64,000 nucleotides of DNA from Typhlomys cinereus (lineage: Eukaryota > Chordata > Mammalia > Rodentia > Platacanthomyidae). A program made the position numbers and the translations under genes. The stretch spans positions 2,720,930-2,784,929 of the forward strand of contig JALPQD010000075.1 in the NCBI GenBank assembly GCA_023101885.1. Direction: 5' to 3'. The notes beneath the pieces are model-generated. The model was given only the letters and a program-made list of their open reading frames with translations. It was not told the DNA's origin and searched no databases. This document shows positions 55,831 through 64,000 of this stretch, one piece after another. Numbering within the stretch: position 1 is the first letter of the stretch; each line of letters opens with the position of its first letter.

Positions 55831-56086
55831 ACATTCGATGACAAACCCAGAAGCTGAGCCTAGTTCTGAAAGATGTGCAGAAGAATACATTTTTACTAGT
55901 GCGTTTGAATTATTGTACTGTGTCTCTGGTAACCTGCTTGAAATTCTGAAGGCCAAAAAAAAAAGTGAAGCCAGGGTCCTACATTCTTCTGATTTACCGG
56001 GATGCTGTAGCCTTGACCTATGTCTTACAGCTCTCCACTAAAAGGAAAAAAGAGAGAGAGAGAGAGAGAAATGATGGATTTGTCTT
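55831..56086. other. Unassigned, short GA run
   Basis: GA run 56050-56069 only. Confidence 0.4.
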
Positions 56087-56219
56087 TCCTTCCTTCCTTC
56101 CTTCCTTCCTTCCTTCCTTCCTTCCTTCCTTCCTTCCTTCCTTCCTTCCTTCCTTCCTTCCTTCCTTCCTTCCTTCCTTCCTTCCTTCCTTCCTTCCCTC
56201 CCTCTCTTTCTTTCTTTCT
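56087..56219. repeat. (CTTC)n long tetranucleotide array
   Basis: About twenty-seven CTTC units followed by CCCT/TTTC variants. All pyrimidine on the plus strand and all purine on the other. Confidence 0.95.
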
Positions 56220-56432
56220 GTGACTATGAAGGCTCAAAGGTTACATTGGGATTCATCCTGGATTTATCCTTAATGTTTTGCTTTGGGGTTTCCCAGGCTC
56301 TGCCCTCCAAGGCCAGAATTGCAATCCACCACCATTTCCTCCCAGCATTTTTACGTGGGATCTGGGGATCTGAACTCAAGTCCTTTTGCTTGCCAGGCAG
56401 TGGCTCCCCTCCGCCATCTCCCCAGCCCAAGT
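56220..56432 (-). repeat. tRNA-derived SINE, antisense
   Basis: 'ggtttcccaggctctgccct', 'gggatctggggatctgaact' and the reversed head 'cgccatctccccagccc'. The CTTC array replaces the usual GT tail. Confidence 0.85.
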
Positions 56433-57689
56433 TGTTGGGCTTCTAAGTAGCTAGTGCTCTGACCTCAATTCTCAGACACACCAATGTTCTTTGCCTTGCC
56501 AAGGCTACAAGGGGATATATATAGCAGAAGCAGTAGCGAAAATTCCACCCTGATCCCTCATCAGTTCCTGGTAGCATCTTGGGAACCGAAGGGAAAAGGT
56601 TGGGAGAGAAAGACAGATTGTCTTTGAGGTTCGGATTGATGGTTATAGTTTTGGATGTCTGGGGTGTGTCCTCCATGCCTGTAGAGCACTAGGGTCACTG
56701 CCTGTATCTTCACCCTAACACTTGCTGTGCAACAGGAGGTGGTGAGACAAAATTTATCTTTGGACATCTGCAAATGTAGCCTTGTCTGTCCCTTGCCACC
56801 CCCGATACTTCCCTCCTTTCTCTCGTGCCTGGTTCCACATGTGTGGCTCCCAGTGCCACGATCATAAATGCCATAGATAGCCTTTAAATTTTTTCTAGGA
56901 GCCACATGAAACCCATGTGTGAGAAGCAGGTCTCCTCAGCTGGATCATTAATGCTCTACCTCAAAGATTATCATTTTGATGAGCAATCAGCACAAAGGTG
57001 TTAATGAAATATGTTGCCCCCTTTCTTCATGCTAAGTCTTGGAGGTCCAGAGTGTACTTTACCCTCGTGCCCCCTCTCAACTCACACTAGTCCCATTTCA
57101 GGAGTTACACAGTCCCACACCGGGAGCCTCCCTGGCCCACCGGCAGCCAGACACAGAACCTCCGTAGCAAGTGCAGGATTTTTGTCCGAAGATTTGTCTT
57201 TGCAAAGAAAGCTTCACCCGTCGTCATCTTCACTTTCCAGAAGGGCCTCAGGGCAGCTACTTTCTTGACAGCAGAGTAACAAGAAAAGCCCATTTCTGAC
57301 TGTTTGGACGTGTCTTTCCTCAGGCCTCAAATGCACTGAAGTCCCAAAAAAGCGAAGACCACACCACACATGCGCCTCCACCTGCCAGGGCTCGCCTGCT
57401 CTGGGACACATGTCCTACCCCTCTTTCCCTCTACCCCCTTGGGAAGCCATCTACGGGTCTGGAAATGAGTGTGCACATCAATCTAAGTTCTCTGAAAAGC
57501 ACTTCCTTGTATTCGCCCTCGAAATGCTCACAAGGGGTGGGCTGGAAAATAGTTAACAATCAGCTGTCTAAGAAGAAGCTCTGATGTGTGGCATTTTGTC
57601 AATTTCCATGGTGTAAACACTCCCGCCATGTCCAATGATGTTCTTTTTCTTTTTATTTGAGCAGTTCTTTTACAGTTCTTTATTGCTTT
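56433..57689. other. Unassigned, mostly unique sequence
   Basis: About 1.25 kb without a clear repeat. Opposed 60-114 codon frames are not supported. Confidence 0.4.
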
Positions 57690-57995
57690 CTTCAAGCGTG
57701 AGCAAACCTAGACGTTGCATGACACGTTGCGGTTGATTCCTTTTTTATTGAAATTTCTTTACAATGAATTTATGCGTCTTCACCTTCCCTCCCATTATCT
57801 ACCTCCAACCCCCTTCCCATTCCACCCACCACATTTTCCATTCCAGCCATTCTCCCTCCTGTTCCCACATCCGCTGCATGTGTGATCCACTGGGCCCCAT
57901 TCGGGATGCCTGCGCTGGCCAGTGCCCAGCACCTGCTAGGATAGCTAGTGATTTGGAGCAACTGTTGTAGGGTCTTGGAACGGCGATGGAAAGAG
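57690..57995 (-). repeat. L1 3' UTR, antisense (probable)
   Basis: 'ctttacaatgaatttatgcg' then the pyrimidine-rich 'ccttccctcccattatctac' is the reversed G-rich tract typical of L1 3' UTRs. Confidence 0.45.
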
Positions 57996-58311
57996 AAGTT
58001 CTGTCTATTAGGAGTTGGCTCCAGCTTATGATTGGGGCAACCAGGAAGTACACACAAACATTTGTTCTCTATTTCCAGGAACATGCAGAATAGGTCCTAG
58101 AAATATCCTTCATGTGCAAAGCAAAAATAGCTAAGGTCTAGCCACGTGGCGTGAAAATGTCATTACAAGCATGATTAAATTTAGTAAGAAGGCTCGCCAG
58201 TTAGTTTACTAGACTACATCGATGGCTATTCAACATATTGTTCTTACATTCCACATGTAGGCCCACAGCTAACAAGACAGGTAATCAATATTACTGTTTA
58301 AATAGAACCAA
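57996..58311. other. Unassigned non-coding sequence
   Basis: Nothing recognisable. Confidence 0.4.
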
Positions 58312-58500
58312 AAACAGGCTGGTGACATGGCCACCAAACTTGGGAACCTGAGTTTGATCCCTGGAACCCATGTTAAGGTACAAAGAGAGAATTTATGCCT
58401 GCAAGGTGTCCCCTGACTTCTATGCGCATGTCGTGGTACATGCTCTGGTGCGTGGTCATGCATGCACACACACAAAACAAATGTAAAAATAGATAAAGAA
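58312..58500 (+). repeat. tRNA-derived SINE (B3-like)
   Basis: 'aggctggtgacatggccacc', 'ctgagtttgatccctgga', 'tgacttctatgcgcatgtc', short CA part and A-rich end. Confidence 0.75.
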
Positions 58501-58842
58501 AGAAAGATTACTGAAAACATCATTGCCAAATGACGGCTGTACCACTGTCATTTCATAAAAAGAGAAACTCTAACGCACAAAGAGCTTGAAACAACTTTAC
58601 AATATGAATTTCTCATTGATTCATACGGCTGGGGGAAAAAGCATTCATGCTCTGTGAACCTGAAATGTGTAATCTGTAGGCAAAACAAGAAACCTCAAGT
58701 GCTAGATATGCTATATGCTCAAGTGCTATAATATTTTAGTCCATATCACAATGAAGTCTGACCTACCTCAGATAAGTCACAAACCTATACAATCTATACA
58801 TGGTAAACCTCTACAACCACTCAGGCCACAGAGTCCTCACTT
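58501..58842. other. Unassigned non-coding sequence
   Basis: Nothing recognisable. Confidence 0.4.
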
Positions 58843-58888
58843 TATTTTTTTATTTTTTATTTTTTATTATCTATTCAATTGTGCGCGC

Positions 58889-58934
<46 letters not shown>

Positions 58935-59167
58935 GTGTGTATGTATGTGTGTGTAGAACCATGGACGAATTCAGGAACCACCATGGACGCCTCCACCTCC
59001 TCCTTGTTTACTCTGCCGGGGATTCACAGGCTCCGCCCTACCAGGGCTGGAAACTCAGGCCGCCCCCACTTCCACCTGGTGTCTATATGTAGGGTCTAGG
59101 ATCCAAACTCAGGACCCTCCGCCTGCAAGGCAGAAGCTTAACCCCTGAGCCACCTCTCCAGCCCCTG
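58843..59167 (-). repeat. Young GC-rich SINE copy, antisense
   Basis: Same structure as 18846-19183: reversed poly(A) end 'ttttttattatctattcaat', CG/GT tract, GC-rich body 'tggacgcctccacctcctcc' and reversed head 'cctgagccacctctccagcc'. Differences between the two are few outside the GT tract. Confidence 0.9.
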
Positions 59168-59395
59168 AGTCCTCACTTATAAACAGACTAGAACATGGTT
59201 TTCCAAATTGATAACAATGATCACTTTTATCATCTCCAAAAGATACTTGCATTGTTCTTTTCTTATCATTTTTCTTAATCAACGCAAATCTTTGTAATGA
59301 ACTACCTGAGTCATTTCCTAAATAAAAACATTCCTGGAGCCTTTTCTTAAAATGCTTGTTGTATTGTTGTAAGGCACACTGATATACTTAACCAG

Positions 59396-59451
<56 letters not shown>

Positions 59452-60829
59452 TGTGTCCTTCCTAAGATTACCCTATATACTGCAATGACTGATGTCTTGG
59501 AAACATCAAGCGAGGTGAAAACTTCTTGGACCCCCATGGCCCCGTGGATCTGAGAACTGTCATTATTTCAGCCACTTTAGTGCTTACTGTGGAATTTTCA
59601 AGACTCATACACCTTGTAGTGGGAATTGTCAATCAAGATGAGTGAAGCTAATAGATCATCTAGTCATATTGTGGTCCAGGTCTCTCATGACAGACAAATG
59701 TGGCTTGGGACTTCTATTCTGAAATGTACTTGCTCCTATATCAAGATAACATGCTTGCTCCATCAAGCAGTGGAAAGATCTGATCAAAAATTTAAATGAA
59801 CGCATTTTGCATATAATATTTTGTCTCTTACTATTAAGCTCGGTAAATAGGTTGAAATCTGCATATAAATCACTTATATTTGCCTCGTTGTCTCTACGGG
59901 GTTGCTATGAGGGTGCTTTAAATAACTTTTGAAATTTTAAAGAGATTGCTGAGCATAAGAGACGACATGGAATTATTTCTATAAAAATAAGCTTAGGAAT
60001 TAGAAAGCAGGACTTTCTTAATGTGGCTTAAATAATTTCAACCAGATGAACCATTGTCAATGATTTGCATTTAAAATATAATTAATGATGTTAGTTGGCT
60101 TGTTATTATACCAGGAAATTAAGATACCATACATGTTGATAATGGGACATTTCTCAATTGTCTTTTTTAATCCACCATAAACCTGTATGTCTATTTCCAC
60201 CCAAGGAAAGAAAAACATATTATGCTGCTAAAGTAATACCAGTCTTTTCTAGGATTAGAAGTCAGTGCGTGGTTTGTGGGATTTATGATTTCTCTTCCCA
60301 GATGAAAACCAGATGGGCCAAACTAACAGTCTATATAGTTGAGGGGGGAAAAATTGGCAAGGAATGACATATTTGATAATTAAATTTGTTGTTACACCTT
60401 CTCTTATTTAATGAGATAGTCAGAAAACTGATTTGCAAAACAATAAAACTCCCCAGCTCTGGATTAACCCAATGAAAGTACATCCTCTATTTTGTTCTGG
60501 AAGAATTAGGTAACCAAATGATAATCAAGTAGGTCTTTTTATTAGAAATGGAAAATTCCTGCCCACAAGAAAACTTTCCAGAGATCTTCAAACTTGTTCA
60601 TTTCAGTGGTAAGATAATCACTCTATATGTATATTTGCACATAAAACAAATGTAAACACTTCCCTTCTTGTAAATGTATTAAAAAACATCCATGCAATCA
60701 TTAACTGAACATAAGATAGAAGCAGGATGTGATACAGATGAAACAGCATATTTTGTTATTTATTATCGGCAGTTTGTCTAGAGTCCTAGATTCATTGATT
60801 CATCCATTCATCCTCATTTTCTTTTCTTT
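59168..60829. other. (GT)28 at 59396-59457, then AT-rich unique DNA
   Basis: 59458-60780 has no SINE, LTR or LINE that I recognise, is AT-rich, and holds words such as 'tgatttgcatttaaaatata' (octamer-like ATTTGCAT) and 'attaatgatgttagttggc'. Candidate conserved non-coding DNA. An (ATT)n run follows at 60831-60852. Confidence 0.4.
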
Positions 60830-61335
60830 TTATTATTATTATTATTATTTTTATTTCCACTCATACAAACTTAACAGGTACACCGGTCCCCTTCCTCCCT
60901 CCAACCTCCCACCACCTTATGCCCCCTCTCCTCTCCCCTCTCTCCCCATTCCTAGTGCCTCCCCCTCCCATCCCCAGAGCATCCTTTAATGTGCATGCCA
61001 GACTCTCCTCTGGGCCCTCCTCTCCGATGATGTACAAGGACCCTGTGGCATTTCCCTGAACCCTTTCCTGTGTTCCCCTTAAGCATAGGAACACTACTGT
61101 GGCTGTCAATCCCTTGCCTCCAAGGATCTTGGTGCCTTTAGCAGATGCTAGACTTTGTGAGGTCAATAGTGTGTTGGACATTGCGCAGGGCATGCAAAGT
61201 CCAATTTTGATTGCTTCGGCCCTAACTTGTGTGGAGTATCTTGCATATCATTGCTCCTCCCATCCTTCTGCTCTTACAATCTTACTGCCCCCTCTTCCGC
61301 AAATTATCTTGAGCTTCTGGATGGGGAGAGATTAG
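60830..61335 (-). repeat. L1 3' UTR, antisense (probable)
   Basis: Begins after an (ATT)n run, then a long pyrimidine-rich text ('ccttcctccctccaacctcc', 'ccctctcctctcccctc') as in the reversed L1 3' UTR G-rich tract, then less biased sequence. The opposed 110-codon frame reflects this bias. Confidence 0.5.
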
Positions 61336-61612
61336 GCTGGCCTAGTTCCAGGTGGTTGATATAGAGCCTCTGCTGATTGTCATGTGAGGTGGCTGTGCGC
61401 TCAGCTCTTGGCAAGGATTTTAGACCCAGTGTCCAATCCAGGCCAGTGTAGTACAGAGCTGACTTTGAATGTAGATCCCATACCATGGCCCCACCCTGGA
61501 GGTTTGGGGCTGGTCACTGGAAACACAATGGTGAGGAAGATGTGCGTGGTGAGTTTAAGGAGCTGTGTATGTAGCACATCATTTAGGAGCTCAAAAATGC
61601 AAAATTGGGAAG
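61336..61612. other. Unassigned, short
   Basis: 'gaggtttggggctggtcac' resembles nothing definite. Confidence 0.3.
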
Positions 61613-62531
61613 TGTCATGGTTTGAATGTGAGTTGTCATGTATTTACATGCTTAGCTGTTGCTAATGTTTGGGAAGGTTATGGCAACTTTAGGAGGTGGA
61701 GCCTTGCTGGAGGAAGGTTCATCATAGGGGGCAGGTCTTGAAATTGGTTAGCCCTACCCTACTTCCTCTAGTATTCTGTTCTCACTTCCTCTTTCTCTAT
61801 AATGGCTGTGATGACCTGAGCCATCTCCAGCTTCTGCCACTTGCTATGCTTCTACCATAATGGACTATGTCTCCCCTCTGGATTTGTAAGTTAAATAAAT
61901 CTCCCATTTCCCCCCTTAAGCTGGTTGTATGAGTATTATCTCACATCAATAGAAGGAGTAACTGTGATAGAAATTGGTGTCAAGAGTGGGGTTAGCATTT
62001 CTCAAGGGACTTTGTCACCTATCTTGGAGAAAAGTCATGTGTGTGCTGTTGTACATGGGATAGTTAAATCGTGTTAGGCAGAATTATAATCTTATTGCTT
62101 TTATGTAGAGATTAAGAATGGCATAAGGATATGTGATGTGGTGTCAAGTTGACAATGGGTGGAATGTCATGGTTTGAATGTGAGTTTTGTCACATAGGTT
62201 CATGTGCTTGCATCTTTAGCTGTTGTTAAAGTTTGGGTCATGGCAACTTTAGGAGGTGGAGCCTTGCTGGAGGAGGGCATGTCACCTGAGGGTGGGCCAT
62301 AAGGTTGGATAGCCCCACCCTACTTCCACTAGCAATTTGCTCTTGCAGTTTGCAGCTCTCTCTCTCTCTCTATAGTCACCTGAGCTGCCTCCAACTGTTA
62401 TCATTGGCCATGCCTTTTCTGCCTTAATGGACTGTCTCCTCTCTGGAACCATGAGCCAAATAAATCTCCCTTTTCTCCTCCTAAAGTTGCTTGCGTCTGA
62501 GTCTCACAGCAACAGAAGAGTCATAGTAACA
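61613..62531 (+). mobile_element. ERVL-type provirus remnant: LTR, PBS, short spacer, LTR
   Basis: 5' LTR 61613-61969 and 3' LTR 62165-62531 both begin 'tgtcatggtttgaatgtgag' and share 'caactttaggaggtggagcc' and 'ataaatctccc'. Directly after the 5' LTR, 61975-61991 reads TGGTGTCAAGAGTGGGG, one base from a primer-binding site for tRNA-Leu, the primer used by ERVL/MaLR elements. A purine-rich word 'caatgggtgga' precedes the 3' LTR. Flanking 5-bp 'ggaag' (61608-61612) and 'ggaaa' (62532-62536) form a target duplication with one change. The internal region is only about 195 bp and has no coding capacity. It is an old, non-functional remnant. Confidence 0.85.
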
Positions 62532-62551
62532 GGAAACAGAACTTGTCTGCC

Positions 62552-62895
62552 CAGGCATAGGGAAATGGCTTAGTGGATTAAAAACTCTCGCTGTGCAATC
62601 CTGACAGTTTGAGTTTGAGCCAGGGAGCCCATGTGAAACAGGTGGATGTGGTAACTTGATCTGAAATCCCAGCACTCCTACAGCAAGAGCGAAGGCAGAG
62701 AACCAACAAGAAATAACAAGAGAGACCCTTCCTCAAACACAGTAGAGGGAAAGAGCTGACTTCGGAAAAGTTGTCCTTTGACTTCCACATGTAAGCTCCC
62801 CCATCAAAATACATAAAGAAAGAAATTACCAGGCCAAATACATAACTTTGGTGCTCCCCCATCAAAGTACATAAAGAAAGAAAAAGAAAGAAATT
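62552..62895 (+). repeat. tRNA-derived SINE with a 58-bp tandem duplication at its end
   Basis: Head 'gggaaatggcttagtggatt', 'tgacagtttgagtttgagcc', body 'aatcccagcactcctacagc'. Then units starting 'gctcccccatcaaa' at 62795 and 62853, each running into 'aagaaagaaattacc'. Confidence 0.7.
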
Positions 62896-64000
62896 ACCTA
62901 GCCAAAGTCTTCCATTACTGATAAGAAAGCAGAGATCTAAAGAGGTAAGTGCCTTATCTTCAGTATGTAGGGAAGATAAGGATCTAGATAAAGATGATGA
63001 ATTAGCCATTTAAAATGCCAATAATGTTGTTATTGCTGTAGTGGTTTGAGAGTGTAATATACAGAAGTTAAAACTCAGGCCTAGTCTTTGGGAAGAGGAA
63101 GGTATTTTACTGGGAGAGATAAAGTAAGGTAAGAAGGGGTAAAAATAAAAAGAGTTGTGTCTTGGAAAAAAAAAAAGAACTTGTGCCTAGTCTTTTCTCA
63201 AATGCGACAAACTGTATGGATATTAATGAGTAATGTAACTATAACTAAAACCATGATTAAGAAAATAATTCTAGTTCGTCCCATTCAACAAATATTAATC
63301 AAGTGTGTGTGTTCTGGACACAGAGGGGTGGGTCTTAACAATGCGCAGGACTTTGTCCCGGCATCCATGATGGGAGACCCATAACGACCGTGGTTATTAC
63401 TCAGCCCGACAGGAGAACTCTCAGGACATCGTTGTCACGTTGGACGGATACCTAACCCAGCTGATGGGACCTCTAGAGCTGGAAGCATTGTTGAGGAGAG
63501 ATCAGGAAGCACGAACCGACCCAGACAGAGGCAGTTCCCACGCCTAGCACCTGCCCCTGGTAGTATCTAAATCTGTGCATGTGGCTGTTCTGCTACTTGC
63601 TTTTCCAGGTCCCCGCCCTGTCTTCCCTCCTGTTCTCTGCTGGAAGCTTCCTGCCAGGAGGTACAGCCTGTCCTATGATTGCCACTTGGTTTCAGCCAAT
63701 AGGGAGCTCCAGGAGGAGCTTTGGGGGGAGAATATGAGTTCAGGTCCTTGTCTGCTGGGGGGTGGTGGTCTGGTCTTCTCTGTACTCAGCTCTGTCTTTC
63801 AGGGTACAAAACTGTTCCTTCCCTCAGGCGATCACAGGCCACAGCCCACTGTCCTTGCATACCTTTCTTAGGCTTTTCTTGAATTATTCTCACTTCCTGT
63901 GCGGGAATCCCAAAGAAGCAAGACTGAGTGGGGTTGATGGGAATGGAGAGGGAGGTTAGGAGACAATCAGGATGCAGTTCATATTCTAGGTCAGGAGAGC
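62896..64000. other. Unassigned sequence to window end
   Basis: No repeat or exon recognised over 1.1 kb. GC and CpG rise slightly at 63360-63560. The 98-codon frame at 63575-63871 is unsupported. Confidence 0.4.

Noticed and set aside
56020..56273. Frames with FLPS or KEGR repeats
   Set aside because: Translation of the CTTC array.
61613..62531. Intact retrovirus
   Set aside because: Only about 195 bp lie between the LTRs and no coding region remains.

Overview
This is nuclear DNA from a placental mammal, almost certainly a rodent. It carries 7SL-derived B1 SINEs, many tRNA-derived SINEs of the B2-superfamily type (A-box 'gatggctcagnggttaa', B-box 'gagttcagatcc', CA-rich 3' part), ID+B1 (B4-like) chimeras, ERVL/MaLR-type LTRs, old L1 and L2/MIR remnants and about twenty long (CA/GT)n tracts. 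B1 plus B2-superfamily SINEs suggests a myomorph rodent. The subfamilies do not read like the dominant mouse or rat copies, so a lineage outside Mus/Rattus (for example dipodoid or spalacid) is plausible, but I cannot fix the genus by eye.

Layout. 1-35.5 kb is gene-free as far as I can read: repeats separated by unassigned sequence, including an L2 reverse-transcriptase relic at 2.2-2.7 kb, an old L1 broken into pieces at 10.5-14.7 kb, LTR-rich stretches at 26.7-29.1 and 31.2-33.7 kb, and several unique AT-rich blocks that look like conserved non-coding DNA. At 35.58-36.13 kb lies the only clear CpG island. It holds a probable promoter with two RFX X-box-like sites and a short plus-strand first coding exon (14 codons, strong Kozak context, consensus splice donor). 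From 35.88 kb to the window end is then probably the large first intron of that gene, at least 28 kb, with no further exon that I can recognise. X-boxes are typical of ciliary genes, so this is a candidate cilium or flagellum gene, but the name cannot be read from 14 residues.

36-64 kb is again repeat-rich. Notable are a cluster of one LTR family at 41.6, 44.6 and 46.9-47.6 kb; a short CpG-bearing segment followed by a conserved-looking block at 49.3-49.95 kb; an L2 split by a SINE with inverted heads at 53.7-54.6 kb; two L1 3'-end remnants in antisense at 57.7 and 60.8 kb; and a small internally deleted ERVL-type provirus remnant (LTR, primer-binding site, short spacer, LTR) at 61.61-62.53 kb.

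I found no bacterial-type operon, CRISPR array, phage, intact viral gene or novel multi-gene system. Most open frames of 60-170 codons are translations of SINEs, microsatellites or LTRs. The points most worth checking are the X-box promoter, the 49.3-49.95 kb segment, the young SINE pair, the LTR-PBS-LTR element and the nested insertions that give a relative chronology.
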